A stretch of DNA of 64,000 nucleotides, from the NCBI RefSeq assembly GCF_039631295.1, contig NZ_JBDIVE010000002.1:496001-560000 (forward strand), read 5' to 3'. The translations under genes were made by a program, and so were the position numbers. Shown here piece by piece: positions 26,807 through 37,924 of the stretch. Source of the stretch: Viridibacterium sediminicola (GTDB taxonomy: Bacteria > Pseudomonadota > Gammaproteobacteria > Burkholderiales > Rhodocyclaceae). Each line of letters begins with the position of its first letter. Position 1 is the first letter of the stretch. A model generated the notes under the pieces. That model did not search any database, was not told the origin of the DNA, and saw nothing but the letters and a program-made list of their open reading frames with translations.

Positions 26807-28708
26807 TCAGGGGCGCATGGCGGCTTCGATCTGGCGGAGGACTTGCGGGTCTTCGATGGTGGTGAGGTCGCCGAGGTCGCGGCCTTCGCACAGCGCCTGG
26901 ATCGAGCGGCGCAGCACCTTGCCGGAACGCGTTTTGGGTAGCGCGGTGATGATGTACACGCGGGCCGGGCGGGCGACGGCGCCGAGCTGCTTGTCGACGA
27001 GGGCGAGCATTTCTTTTTCGAGCGCTTCGCGCTCCGCCCTGCTCTCGCCCTTGGCGGTGTCCTTGAGTACGGCGAAGGCGATGGCGACCTGGCCCTTGAG
27101 CTGATCGGCGACGCCGACCACGGCGCACTCGGCGACGGCCGGGTGGCTACTCACGGACTCTTCGATTTCGCGCGTGCCGAGTCGATGGCCGGCGACGTTG
27201 ATGACGTCGTCGGTGCGGCCGAGGATGAAGGTGTAGCCCTCTTCGTCGCGAATGCCCCAGTCGAACGTGGAATAAACCAGCTTGCCGGGCACCGAGCTGA
27301 AGTAGGTGCTAACAAAGCGCTTGTCGTCTCCCCACACGGTTTGCAGACAGCCGGGCGGCAGCGGCGGCACGATGGCGACGACGCCTTTCTGGTTGGTGCC
27401 GACTTCTTCGCCGGTCTCGATGTCGAGCAGGCGAACGTCATAACCGTACATCGGCATGCCGGGGCTGCCGAATTTGCTGGGCGTTTTCTCGACGCCATGT
27501 GCGACGGTGAGAATGGGCCAGCCGGTTTCGGTCTGCCAGTAATTGTCGATGATCGGCCGGCCGAGTCCTTCGCTGATCCACTTGGCAGTCGGCTCATCGA
27601 GCGGCTCGCCAGCGAGGAACAGCGCGCGCAAGCTGGAGGTGTCGTACTTGGTAAGCCAGGCCGGGTCCTGCTTCTTGAGCACGCGGATGGCGGTCGGCGC
27701 GGAGAACATCACCGTGACCTTGAAACGCTCGACCAGCTGCCACAGGATGCCGGCATCGGGGCAGATCGGCAGGCCCTCGTACATCAGGGTCGCCATGCCG
27801 GCAAGCAAGGGGCCGTAGATGATGTAGCTGTGGCCCACGACCCAGCCGATGTCGCTACTGGAGAAATAGGTCTCGCCGGCCTTGCCGCAGTAGATGTATT
27901 TCATCGAGGCGGCGAGCGCTACGGCATAGCCGCCGACATCGCGCTGCACGCCCTTCGGCTTGCCTGTGGTGCCCGAGGTGTAAAGCGTGTAGCTGACTTC
28001 GTTGGACTCCAGCCAGGTCACCGGCACTTCGGCATTGATGTGTTTCAGGCGCATCGCGGCGTAATCCACGTCGCGCCCCTCGATGCGTGTGAATTCGGCG
28101 AGCTTGCGGTCGACCATCAGCACATGCGTGGGCTTGTGCTCGCTGCGCTCAATCGCTTCATCGAGCGCCGGCTTGTAGGGCACCACCTTGCCGCCGCGCG
28201 AACCGGCATCGGCCGAGATGATCAGCTTGGGCGACGCGTCGTCGATGCGGCTGGCAAGGCTCAGCGCGGCAAAGCCGCCGAACACCACGGAGTGGATCGC
28301 GCCGATGCGCGCACAGGCGTACATGGCGATCGCAGCTTCGGGAATCATCGGCATGTAGAGCAGCACGCGGTCGCCACGACCAACGCCCAGCTGCTGCATG
28401 ATCGCCGCCATGCGCATCACTTCCTTGTGCAGCTCACGGAAGCTGAGTATGCGTTCGGAATTGGTCTCGCTCGACACGTGGATCAGCGCAGGCTTATCGG
28501 CCTGGGTGGCGAGGTGGCGGTCGATGCAGTTGTAGCAGAGATTGGTTTCGCCACCGACAAACCAGCGCGCGAACGGCGGCTTGCTGTAGTCGAGCACCTT
28601 GGTGAAGGGCTTGTGCCAGTGGATAAGGCTGGCCTGCTCGCCCCAGAAGCCCTCACGGTCATCAATCGACCACTGGTGGAATGCGCTCAAGCTGTCGATG
28701 GCTTTCAT
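26807..28708 (-). CDS. prpE: Propionate--CoA ligase
   Basis: A 633-residue AMP-forming acyl-CoA synthetase that activates propionate to propionyl-CoA. Motifs are the P-loop TSGTTGKPKGVQRD, the YWQTETGWP segment typical of PrpE as opposed to acetyl-CoA synthetase, and the C-terminal catalytic Lys in KTRSGKVLRR, the site of regulatory acetylation in this family. It is the last gene of prpBCDE, 237 bases after prpD; that gap holds a repeat hairpin, so it may also have its own transcription start. Confidence 0.93.
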   Translation of the reverse strand: MKAIDSLSAFHQWSIDDREGFWGEQASLIHWHKPFTKVLDYSKPPFARWFVGGETNLCYNCIDRHLATQADKPALIHVSSETNSERILSFRELHKEVMRMAAIMQQLGVGRGDRVLLYMPMIPEAAIAMYACARIGAIHSVVFGGFAALSLASRIDDASPKLIISADAGSRGGKVVPYKPALDEAIERSEHKPTHVLMVDRKLAEFTRIEGRDVDYAAMRLKHINAEVPVTWLESNEVSYTLYTSGTTGKPKGVQRDVGGYAVALAASMKYIYCGKAGETYFSSSDIGWVVGHSYIIYGPLLAGMATLMYEGLPICPDAGILWQLVERFKVTVMFSAPTAIRVLKKQDPAWLTKYDTSSLRALFLAGEPLDEPTAKWISEGLGRPIIDNYWQTETGWPILTVAHGVEKTPSKFGSPGMPMYGYDVRLLDIETGEEVGTNQKGVVAIVPPLPPGCLQTVWGDDKRFVSTYFSSVPGKLVYSTFDWGIRDEEGYTFILGRTDDVINVAGHRLGTREIEESVSSHPAVAECAVVGVADQLKGQVAIAFAVLKDTAKGESRAEREALEKEMLALVDKQLGAVARPARVYIITALPKTRSGKVLRRSIQALCEGRDLGDLTTIEDPQVLRQIEAAMRP

Positions 28709-28800
28709 GCTTGTCTCCTGCTGTGGGGGCTTGCCGGTGGCATCCCTTTTATTGACTGATTTCGCGGCGGCTTTTCACGACCTCTCAAGCCACTGATCTT

Positions 28801-28910
28801 GACGCGAAGGTCGCAAAGAAAAGCGAAGGTGCGCAGAGAGAGGAAAGAGACCCGCATTCAGTCTTTCCTTTGCGTACCTTGTCTTGTTTGTTCTTTGCGT
28901 CCTTCGCGTC
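28801..28910. repeat. Imperfect inverted repeat of GACGCAAAGG type, copy 2
   Basis: The ends GACGCGAAGG (28801-28810) and CCTTCGCGTC (28901-28910) are perfect inverted copies. Inside, purine-rich units (GCAAAGAA, GCGAAGG, GAAAGA) on the left face TCTTTCCTTTGCG and TTCTTTGCGT on the right. It shares its unit sequence with the element at 8371-8467 and lies between prpD and prpE. Confidence 0.8.
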
Positions 28911-28945
28911 ATCAATGCCGGCCTCAAGGACTTGAGGTCTGGCGT

Positions 28946-30397
28946 TCAAATCACATACAAATCCACATACTCATTGACCGCCATCGCCTCCAGCTTCGCC
29001 TGATCGAGCGAGACGGCGAGGATCGCGTCCTGCTGCTTCTTCGGAAACTGGCGTGCGAGGTTGGTGCGGAACTTGGCTTCGAGCAGCGGGATGCCATCGC
29101 CGCGCCGGCGCTTGTGGCCGATGGGATACTCGACCACGATTTCTTCGAGCTGGCTGCCATCATTGAACTCGACCGTCAGCGCATTGGCGATGCTGCGCTT
29201 TTCGGGGTCGTGGTAGTCCCGGGTGAATTGCGGGTCTTCGACACAGACCATCTTCTCGCGCAGCGCGTCGATGCGCGGATCGTGCGCGATGCTGTCTTCA
29301 TAGTCGCCGGCGGTGAGGCGGCCGAACAGGATCGGCACGGCAACCATGTACTGCACGCAGTGATCGCGGTCGGCCGGGTTGTTGAGCGGACCCTTCTTGT
29401 CGATGATGCGGATGCAGGCCTCGTGGGTGCGGATAGTGATCTTCTTGATGTCCTCGGCACGCCTGCCGCGCTGCGCGAGCGCGCCGTGAATGGTCATCGC
29501 CGCCTCCACCGCCGTCTGGCTGTGGAACTCGGCCGGGAAGCTGATCTTGAACAGCACGTTCTCCATCACATAGCTGCCATAAGGGCGCTGGAACTTGAAG
29601 GGCTGGCCCTTGAACAAGACATCGTAGAAGCCCCAGGTCTTGGCGCTCAGCACCGAGGGATAGCCCATCTCGCCGGTTTTGGCGATCAGCGCCAGGCGCA
29701 CGGCGCGGCTGGTCGCATCGCCCGCCGCCCAGCTTTTACGTGAGCCGGTGTTGGGCGCGTGGCGGTAGGTGCGCAAGCTCTGGCCATCGACCCAGGCGAG
29801 CGAGACGGCGTTGATGGTTTCGTCCCGCGTCAGGCCCAGCATCTGCGACACGACCGCCGTAGACGCCACTTTCACCAGCACCACGTGATCGAGGCCCACC
29901 TTGTTGAAGCTGTTCTCCAGTGCGATGCAGCCCTGGATCTCATGCGCCTTGATCATGCCGGTGAGCACGTCGCGCATGGTCAGCGGTTTCTTGCCGGCGG
30001 CGACCGCATTGCGGCTGAGCCAGTCGGCGGTGGCGAGAATACCGCCGAGATTATCGGAAGGATGGCCCCACTCCGCCGCCAGCCAGGTGTCATTGAAGTC
30101 CAGCCAGCGAATCATGGTGCCGATGTTGAAGGCGGCCTGGATCGGATCGAGCTGGAACTGCGTGCCCGGCACCTTGGCGCCGTTCGGCACCACCGTGCCC
30201 GGCACCACGGGACCGAGCAGCTTGGTGCAGGCTGGGTACTCCAGCGCTTCGAGACCACAGCCGAGCGTATCGATCAGACAGTTGCGCGCGGTCTCGTAGG
30301 CCAGCGGGCTCTGGATCTGATAGTTCAGGACGTAATCGACGATGTCGCTGAGGACCTGATCGGGCTCGGGGCGGATGTTTGAGATGTGTGCGGACAT
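28946..30397 (-). CDS. prpD: 2-methylcitrate dehydratase
   Basis: A 483-residue MmgE/PrpD-family enzyme that dehydrates 2-methylcitrate to 2-methyl-cis-aconitate without an iron-sulfur cluster. Typical parts are the LIDTLGCGLEAL segment, the MIRWLDFNDTW segment with the active-site Asp, and SFPAEFHSQTAVEAA. The ATG at 30397 has AGAGGA just upstream; the open frame further upstream runs through a repeat and into prpC and is not coding. No acnD or prpF is in the operon, so the PrpD route is used. Confidence 0.95.
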   Translation of the reverse strand: MSAHISNIRPEPDQVLSDIVDYVLNYQIQSPLAYETARNCLIDTLGCGLEALEYPACTKLLGPVVPGTVVPNGAKVPGTQFQLDPIQAAFNIGTMIRWLDFNDTWLAAEWGHPSDNLGGILATADWLSRNAVAAGKKPLTMRDVLTGMIKAHEIQGCIALENSFNKVGLDHVVLVKVASTAVVSQMLGLTRDETINAVSLAWVDGQSLRTYRHAPNTGSRKSWAAGDATSRAVRLALIAKTGEMGYPSVLSAKTWGFYDVLFKGQPFKFQRPYGSYVMENVLFKISFPAEFHSQTAVEAAMTIHGALAQRGRRAEDIKKITIRTHEACIRIIDKKGPLNNPADRDHCVQYMVAVPILFGRLTAGDYEDSIAHDPRIDALREKMVCVEDPQFTRDYHDPEKRSIANALTVEFNDGSQLEEIVVEYPIGHKRRRGDGIPLLEAKFRTNLARQFPKKQQDAILAVSLDQAKLEAMAVNEYVDLYVI

Positions 30398-30413
30398 GGA
30401 TTCCTCTGAAATC

Positions 30414-30484
30414 GGGAGTTGAGAGTCGAGAGTGGGGAGTCGGCTGGCAGGACGAGGCTTCGACTCGCCACTCCCGACTCCCCA
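30414..30484. repeat. Inverted repeat built from GAGTCGGGAGT-like units
   Basis: Between prpC and prpD, units such as GAGTCGAGAGTGGGGAGTC on the left arm face CGACTCGCCACTCCCGACTC on the right arm. The element fills most of the 92-base gap and could form a long hairpin in the operon mRNA. It has no coding potential. Confidence 0.65.
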
Positions 30485-30489
30485 GTTTT

Positions 30490-31662
30490 TCAGCGGCGTT
30501 CTTCGATCGGCACGAACTTCAGATCCTCGGGCCCGACGTAGTTCGCGCTCGGACGGATGATCTTGTTGTCGATGCGCTGCTCGATCACGTGCGCGGCCCA
30601 ACCGGTGGTGCGCGCGATGACGAAAAGCGGCGTAAACATCTCGGTCGGCACGCCCATCATGTGGTAGCTCACGGCGCTGAACCAGTCGAGGTTGGGGAAC
30701 ATTTTCTTGGCATCCCACATCGTCGATTCGATGCGCTCGGCGATGTTGAACATCTTCATGTCATGCGCGGCAATCGACAGGCGACGCGCCACTTCCTTGA
30801 TCACCTTGTTGCGCGGATCGGCAATCGTGTAGACCGGGTGACCAAAGCCGATCACCACTTCCTTGTTCTCGATGCGGCGACGGATGTCAGCCTCGGCTTC
30901 GTCAGGCGAATCGAAGCGCTTCTGGATCTCGAAGGCCACTTCGTTGGCGCCGCCGTGCTTGGGGCCGCGCAGCGCACCGATGGCGCCAGCCACCGCCGAA
31001 TACATGTCCGACCCGGTGCCGGCAATCACGCGTGCGGCAAAGGTCGAAGCATTGAATTCGTGCTCGGCGTAGAGATTCAGCGAAGTGTGCATCGAGCGCT
31101 TCCACAAGCCGCTGGGCTCCTTGCCATGCAAGAGATGCAGGAAGTGGCCGGCGATGGTGTCGTCGTCGGTCTCGGTCTCGATGCGGCGGCCGGCATGGCT
31201 GAAGTGATACCAGTACAAGAGCATCGAGCCCAGGCTGGCGATCAGGCGGTCAGCGATGTCGCGCGCACCGGAGGCGTGGTGATCATCTTTTTCCGGCAGC
31301 AGGCAGCCGAGCGTGGAGACGCCGGTGCGCATCACGTCCATCGGATGCGTCGAGGCGGGCAATTGCTCCAGCACCGTGCGGATCGCCGAGGGCAAGCCGC
31401 GCAGCATCATCAGCTTGTTCTTGTAGGCAGAGAGTTCGGCGGCGGTCGGCAACTTGCCGTGGATGAGCAGGAAGGCGATTTCCTCGAACTCCGTCGCTTC
31501 GGAAATATCGAGGATGTCGTAGCCACGGTAATGCAGATCATTCCCCGTGCGGCCGACCGTACACAGTGCGGTATTGCCGGCGGCAACGCCGGACAGAGCC
31601 ACCGATTTCTTGGGCTTGGGTGCGCTGGCCGTGCTGGCTTCAGCAATTGTCTGGACACTCAT
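30490..31662 (-). CDS. prpC: 2-methylcitrate synthase
   Basis: A 390-residue citrate-synthase-family enzyme that condenses propionyl-CoA with oxaloacetate. The catalytic residues are visible in the GPKHGGANE segment (His), the GFGHPVY segment (His) and the later NLDWFSAVSYH region (Asp/Phe context). The ATG at 31662 has GAGGAG seven bases upstream. It is the second gene of prpBCDE. Confidence 0.95.
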   Translation of the reverse strand: MSVQTIAEASTASAPKPKKSVALSGVAAGNTALCTVGRTGNDLHYRGYDILDISEATEFEEIAFLLIHGKLPTAAELSAYKNKLMMLRGLPSAIRTVLEQLPASTHPMDVMRTGVSTLGCLLPEKDDHHASGARDIADRLIASLGSMLLYWYHFSHAGRRIETETDDDTIAGHFLHLLHGKEPSGLWKRSMHTSLNLYAEHEFNASTFAARVIAGTGSDMYSAVAGAIGALRGPKHGGANEVAFEIQKRFDSPDEAEADIRRRIENKEVVIGFGHPVYTIADPRNKVIKEVARRLSIAAHDMKMFNIAERIESTMWDAKKMFPNLDWFSAVSYHMMGVPTEMFTPLFVIARTTGWAAHVIEQRIDNKIIRPSANYVGPEDLKFVPIEERR

Positions 31663-31758
31663 CAATCATCTCCTCTCTGGTTTTATGTTGCCTCGCACTG
31701 CGCTTGAGGCTGCCTGGATTGTGTTCTGCGCTGTATGACGTTCGGCTTACACGGTAGA

Positions 31759-32652
31759 TCAGGACTTACCCTTGAACAGCGCATCGAGTCGCGCCTCGTA
31801 GTCCCAGTAGCCAATTGCGTCGTAGAGCTCCTTGCGCGTCTGCATCAGTGGCAGCACGGTGCGCTGCGTACCCTCGCTGCGCAGCGCGCCATACACCGTT
31901 TGCGCGGCCTTGTTCATGGCGCGGAAGGCGGACAGCGGGTAAAGCGCCATCGCCACGCCGACAGCGCCCAGCTCCTCGCGATTGAACAGCGGTGTGGCGC
32001 CGAATTCGGTGATATTGGCCAGCACCGGCACGCGTACGGCATCGACAAAGCGCGCGTACTGCGCAAGCTCGATCATCGCCTCGGGAAAGATGCCGTCGGC
32101 CCCCGCTTCCACGCAGGCCACGGCGCGCTCGATGGCCGACTCCATACCTTCCACGGCCAGCGCGTCGGTCCGCGCCATGATGAAAAAACTCTCGTCCGTG
32201 CGCGCATCGACAGCTGCCTTGATGCGGTCGACCATCTCCTGCTTGCTGACGATTTCCTTATTCGGGCGATGCCCGCAGCGCTTGGCACCGACCTGGTCCT
32301 CAATATGCATGGCGGCTGCGCCGGCCTTGATCAGACTCTTGGTCGTGCGCGCCACATTGAAGGCCGAGGCGCCGAAGCCGGTATCGACATCGACCAGCAG
32401 CGGCAGCTCGCAGACATCGGTGATGCGCCGCACATCGATGAGCACATCTTCGAGACCGGTGATGCCCAGATCGGGCAAGCCCAGCGAACCGGCCGCGACC
32501 CCGCCGCCGGAGAGGTAGATGGCGCGGTAGCCCGCCTGCTGAGCCAGCAGCGCATGGTTGGCATTGATCGCGCCGGGGATCTGCAAAGGCTTCTCTGTGG
32601 CCAGCGCTTGGCGAAAGCGCTGGCCGGGGCTGAGGGTGACAGGCTGGCTCAT
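31759..32652 (-). CDS. prpB: 2-methylisocitrate lyase
   Basis: A 297-residue isocitrate-lyase-superfamily enzyme that cleaves 2-methylisocitrate to pyruvate and succinate. The active-site loop KRCGHRPN, the metal-site segment VDVDTGFG and the MARTDA segment are intact. The ATG at 32652 is preceded by AAGGA; the frame open further upstream covers the promoter. It is the first gene of the prp operon, and a sigma-54 type promoter lies 33 bases upstream. Confidence 0.95.
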   Translation of the reverse strand: MSQPVTLSPGQRFRQALATEKPLQIPGAINANHALLAQQAGYRAIYLSGGGVAAGSLGLPDLGITGLEDVLIDVRRITDVCELPLLVDVDTGFGASAFNVARTTKSLIKAGAAAMHIEDQVGAKRCGHRPNKEIVSKQEMVDRIKAAVDARTDESFFIMARTDALAVEGMESAIERAVACVEAGADGIFPEAMIELAQYARFVDAVRVPVLANITEFGATPLFNREELGAVGVAMALYPLSAFRAMNKAAQTVYGALRSEGTQRTVLPLMQTRKELYDAIGYWDYEARLDALFKGKS

Positions 32653-32684
32653 GGCAGATCCTTCTTGTTGGTGTGAGCCATTAG

Positions 32685-32700
32685 CGCAAAGCACATACCA
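32685..32700 (-). promoter_or_regulatory. Sigma-54 promoter of prpBCDE
   Basis: On the minus strand the sequence TGGTATGTGCTTTGCG has GG and GC separated by exactly ten bases, as required for -24/-12 promoters (consensus TGGCAC-N5-TTGC). It lies 33-48 bases before the prpB start. The divergent gene encodes PrpR, a sigma-54 activator, which gives strong context. Confidence 0.75.
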
Positions 32701-32897
32701 GCGGCGTAGCGGGTGCGGGAATGTCCTTAGGCGAAGCGCATGCAGCGCGTGATGCAACAGCGCGCAGCACGCTGCACAGCGCGCAATGGCGCGGTTTACA
32801 GGCCGACGGGCGAAAAACCCTGTGCCCGCCGAAGTGCCTGCTCTGGCGCTGCGGGCGCAGGCACGCCGCAGGGCTTCAGTTTCATGTAAGGAACGCG

Positions 32898-32914
32898 TGT
32901 TTCATTCTCGAAAC

Positions 32915-32915
<1 letters not shown>
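32898..32915. promoter_or_regulatory. Candidate PrpR upstream activating site
   Basis: TGTTTC (32898-32903) and GAAACA (32910-32915) form a perfect inverted repeat with a 6-base spacer, ending on the first base of the prpR start codon. A weaker copy, GTTTC-N6-GGAAC, is just upstream around 32878-32893. They are about 200 bases upstream of the prpB sigma-54 promoter, a normal distance for an activator that loops DNA. Confidence 0.5.
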
Positions 32916-34846
<1,931 letters not shown>

Positions 34847-34857
34847 CATTCACGCGC

Positions 34858-34884
34858 ATGAAAAAGCCCGGCCATGGCCGGGCT
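34858..34884 (-). terminator. Terminator of pgm (may act in both directions)
   Basis: A perfect palindrome at 34865-34884 (AGCCCGGCCATGGCCGGGCT) is followed on the minus strand by TTTTTC. It lies between the convergent prpR and pgm stops. Confidence 0.85.
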
Positions 34885-34906
34885 GAGGTGCTTCAGACGG
34901 GCGCGC

Positions 34907-36556
34907 TCAGGATGCCGCGCTGAGCGCTGCATCCACGAGAGACTGCGCTTCAGCCAGGATGCGCTGCAGGTGGTCCGGGCTGTTCATACTCTCGGCGTAG
35001 ATCTTGTAGATGTTCTCGGTGCCCGAGGGGCGCGCGGCAAACCAGCCGTTTTCAGTCATCACCTTGAGCCCGCCAATGGCCTTGCCATTGCCCGGCGCGT
35101 GGCTAAGGATCTGGGTGATCTTCTCGCCAGCCAGTTCGGTGCTATGCACCTGTTCCGGCGCCAGCTTGCCCAGACGCGCTTTCTGCTCCGGCGTGGCCGG
35201 CGCATCGACGCGGTCATAGGCAGACTCGCCAAACTTGCTGGTCAGCTCGCGATACACCTCACCGGGATCGCGACCGAGCTTGGCGGTGATTTCAGCCGAC
35301 AGCAGCGACGGAATCAGGCCGTCCTTGTCGGTACTCCAGACGCTGCCATCGCGGCGCAGGAAGGACGCGCCCGCGCTCTCTTCGCCGCCAAAGCCCAGGC
35401 TGCCATCGAGCAGGCCATCGACAAACCATTTGAAACCCACCGGCACCTCGTAGAGACGACGACCAAGGCTGGCCGCCACGCGATCAATCATCTGGCTGCT
35501 GACCACGGTCTTGCCCACTGCCGCATTGGCGCCCCACTGCGGACGATGCTGGAACAGATAATGGATCGCCACAGCGAGGTAATGATTGGGCGGCAGCAGG
35601 CCGCTGCTACGCGTGACGATGCCATGGCGGTCATGGTCGGCATCGCAGCCGAAAGCCACATCGAAGCGCTCGCGCAAGCCGATGAGGTTCTGCATCACAT
35701 AGCGCGAGGACGGGTCCATGCGGATGCGGCCATCCCAATCGACCGGCATGAAGCGGAAAGTCGCGTCGACCTCGGCATTGACCACGGTGAGGTCGATGCC
35801 ATAACGCTCTGCAATGCGGCCCCAGTAATGCACACCTGCACCACCGAGGGGATCGGCGCCCATGCGCACACCGCCGGCGCGGATCGCCTCGAAATCGATG
35901 ACCTGCTGCAGATCTTCGACATACGTCGTGATGTAGTCGTGACGATGGGTGGTCGCCGCCTGCAGCGCCTGGGCCAGGGTGACACGGGCAACGCCCTTGA
36001 GGCCGGCTTTCAGATAGTCGTTGGCGGCGTTTTCGATCCACTTGGTAACATCGGTGTCGGCCGGGCCACCATTCGTGGGGTTGTACTTGAAGCCGCCATC
36101 TTCCGGCGGATTGTGTGAGGGCGTGATCAGGATGCCATCGGCCAGATGCTCGCTGCGGCCGCGGTTGTAGCTCAGGATGGCATGCGAGACAACCGGCGTC
36201 GGCGTGTAATCGTCATGCACATCAAGCATCACCTCGACGCCATTGGCGGCCAGCACTTCCAGCGCGCTGGCACGCGCCGGCGTCGACAGCGCATGGGTGT
36301 CGATACCGAGGAACAAGGGGCCGTCGATGCCCTTGAGCTTGCGGTAGTCACAGATGGCCTGCGAGATGGCCAGTACGTGCCATTCATTGAAGCTGGCGTG
36401 TAACGCCGAACCACGGTGGCCCGAGGTGCCGAAGGCCACGCGCTGCGTGCTGATCGCCACATCGGGCTGCTGGCTGTAATACGCCGTCAGCAGCTTGGGC
36501 AAATCCACCAGCAAGGCGTAGGGGGCAGGCTTGCCGGCGAGAGGATTATCGGACAT
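34907..36556 (-). CDS. pgm: Phosphoglucomutase (alpha-D-glucose phosphate specific)
   Basis: A 549-residue phosphohexomutase that interconverts glucose 1-phosphate and glucose 6-phosphate. The phospho-serine loop is ILITPSHNPPEDGG, the metal loop is GCDADHDRHG, the sugar-binding loop is FGGEESAGASF, and the phosphate-binding loop near the end is RPSGTENIYK. The ATG at 36556 has AAGGAG upstream and gives MSDNPLAGK; a start at 36574 would add six residues. It follows a sugar-1-phosphate nucleotidyltransferase, which would use its product. Confidence 0.95.
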   Translation of the reverse strand: MSDNPLAGKPAPYALLVDLPKLLTAYYSQQPDVAISTQRVAFGTSGHRGSALHASFNEWHVLAISQAICDYRKLKGIDGPLFLGIDTHALSTPARASALEVLAANGVEVMLDVHDDYTPTPVVSHAILSYNRGRSEHLADGILITPSHNPPEDGGFKYNPTNGGPADTDVTKWIENAANDYLKAGLKGVARVTLAQALQAATTHRHDYITTYVEDLQQVIDFEAIRAGGVRMGADPLGGAGVHYWGRIAERYGIDLTVVNAEVDATFRFMPVDWDGRIRMDPSSRYVMQNLIGLRERFDVAFGCDADHDRHGIVTRSSGLLPPNHYLAVAIHYLFQHRPQWGANAAVGKTVVSSQMIDRVAASLGRRLYEVPVGFKWFVDGLLDGSLGFGGEESAGASFLRRDGSVWSTDKDGLIPSLLSAEITAKLGRDPGEVYRELTSKFGESAYDRVDAPATPEQKARLGKLAPEQVHSTELAGEKITQILSHAPGNGKAIGGLKVMTENGWFAARPSGTENIYKIYAESMNSPDHLQRILAEAQSLVDAALSAAS

Positions 36557-36593
36557 GCAGAACTCCTTGAACAATCATTGGCGCTTCATACAG

Positions 36594-36623
36594 CAAGAAG
36601 CAGGCCGCCGGGCCTGCTTCTTG
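36594..36623 (-). terminator. Hairpin between the nucleotidyltransferase gene and pgm
   Basis: CAAGAAGCAGGCC (36594-36606) pairs fully with GGCCTGCTTCTTG (36611-36623) around a 4-base loop. There is no long U-run on the minus strand, so it may attenuate or protect the upstream mRNA rather than fully terminate. Confidence 0.55.
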
Positions 36624-36666
36624 ATCCGACCATGTCCGCTTGGCAAGCCAGACGGACTCTCGGTGC

Positions 36667-37770
36667 TCAGCCGCGGGCATCGCCCCAGCGCAGCGCGCAG
36701 CGGTCATCGCCCACATACATGGTGTCGCCATTGCGACCCACGCAGTAACGTGGCGAGACAATCATCTCGCTGAAGCGCATGTCGGCACCGATGCGCGTGT
36801 ACTCAAACAGAACGCTGCGCTCGACCACGGCGCCCTCGCGCAGATGGCTGCCATGACCGATCCAGCTCGGGCCGATGATGCGTGCGCCCGGATCGATACG
36901 CACGCTGGAGCCGATGTAGACGGGGCCATCGATGTGCACGTTATCCCAGTCGATATGCGTGTTGAGCCCCACCCAGACGCCCGGACGCACTTCGGTGCCA
37001 GGCATGTACATTTCGGCGACCTCACCGCGCAGCACGCGCTGCAGGACCGTCCAGTAATCGGTGACGCGACCGATGTCGATCCAGTTGAAAAAACGCTTCT
37101 GCGCGAAGAAGGGCAGGCCCTTCTCCACCAGCGAGGGGAACAGTTCGCTGCCGATGTCATAGACCTTGCCCGAAGGCACCAGATCGATCACTTCCGGTTC
37201 GAAGATATAGATACCGGTTGAGGCCAGGGTTGACTTGGCTTCTTCAGGCTTGGGTTTTTCCTGGAACGAGAGCACCTTGCCAGCCTTGTCAGCCACCACG
37301 ATGCCGTAGTTCTTGACCTCTTCAAGCGGGACGTCGAGCGCCACCACGCTGGCAATCGCCTTCTTCTCACGGTGCTCGAACAGTGCGGCCTTGATGTCGA
37401 GGTCGATGATTGCATCACCGCACAAGACCAGCGTGGTCTCGTCGAAGAAGCCGCTATTGTCCTGGATGTGCTTCATGCCGCCAGCCGAACCGCGCGGCTT
37501 CGGAATCATGTCGCCGTGGTCGTAAGCGCCTTCGTAGGAGTAGCCGATTTCCACACCCCAGCGATGACCATCACCGAAATACTCTTCGATCTTGCGGTGC
37601 ATGAAGGCCACGTTGATCATGATCTGACGCACGCCGTGGCGCGCCAGATGCTCGATGATGTATTCCATGACCGGCTTGCCGAGGATCGGAATCATCGGTT
37701 TCGGAATATCTTTGGTCAGCGGGCGGACCCGCGTTCCCTGGCCGGCGGCCAGGATCATCGCTTTTGCCAT
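36667..37770 (-). CDS. Sugar-1-phosphate nucleotidyltransferase (NDP-sugar pyrophosphorylase)
   Basis: A 367-residue enzyme. The N-terminal Rossmann-like domain has AMILAAGQGTRVRPLT and KPM, the NTP-binding and catalytic residues, and later LVLCGDAIIDLD and FQEKPK. The C-terminal third (from about residue 260) is a left-handed beta-helix of hexapeptide repeats (VYIGSSVRIDPGARIIGPSWIG). This layout resembles mannose-1-phosphate guanylyltransferases and glucose-1-phosphate uridylyl/adenylyltransferases; the nucleotide and sugar cannot be fixed. With pgm downstream it probably supplies an activated sugar for surface polysaccharide or storage. Confidence 0.85.
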   Translation of the reverse strand: MAKAMILAAGQGTRVRPLTKDIPKPMIPILGKPVMEYIIEHLARHGVRQIMINVAFMHRKIEEYFGDGHRWGVEIGYSYEGAYDHGDMIPKPRGSAGGMKHIQDNSGFFDETTLVLCGDAIIDLDIKAALFEHREKKAIASVVALDVPLEEVKNYGIVVADKAGKVLSFQEKPKPEEAKSTLASTGIYIFEPEVIDLVPSGKVYDIGSELFPSLVEKGLPFFAQKRFFNWIDIGRVTDYWTVLQRVLRGEVAEMYMPGTEVRPGVWVGLNTHIDWDNVHIDGPVYIGSSVRIDPGARIIGPSWIGHGSHLREGAVVERSVLFEYTRIGADMRFSEMIVSPRYCVGRNGDTMYVGDDRCALRWGDARG

Positions 37771-37873
37771 TTCAGTTACCCTGTGTGATTGTATTTTTTA
37801 TGCGCCAGCGTGCGCACGATTTTCCCAAGTATAACCCTGCTCTCAGTGGCGCATTGCAGAACGACTGCGGCAA

Positions 37874-37906
37874 TAAAAAAAGCCGCAGAGAATCTGCGGC
37901 TTTTGT
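37874..37906 (-). terminator. Terminator of the ABC importer operon
   Basis: AAAAGCCGCAG (37879-37889) pairs with CTGCGGCTTTT (37895-37905); on the minus strand it is followed by more T (37875-37881). It is about 20 bases after the ATPase gene stop. Confidence 0.9.
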
Positions 37907-37924
37907 AAAAAAAACAAACAGCGA

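Noticed and set aside
28946..30718. A longer prpD start at 30718
   Set aside because: The extra 107 codons run through a repeat and into prpC; the ATG at 30397 has a good ribosome site and gives the family N-terminus.
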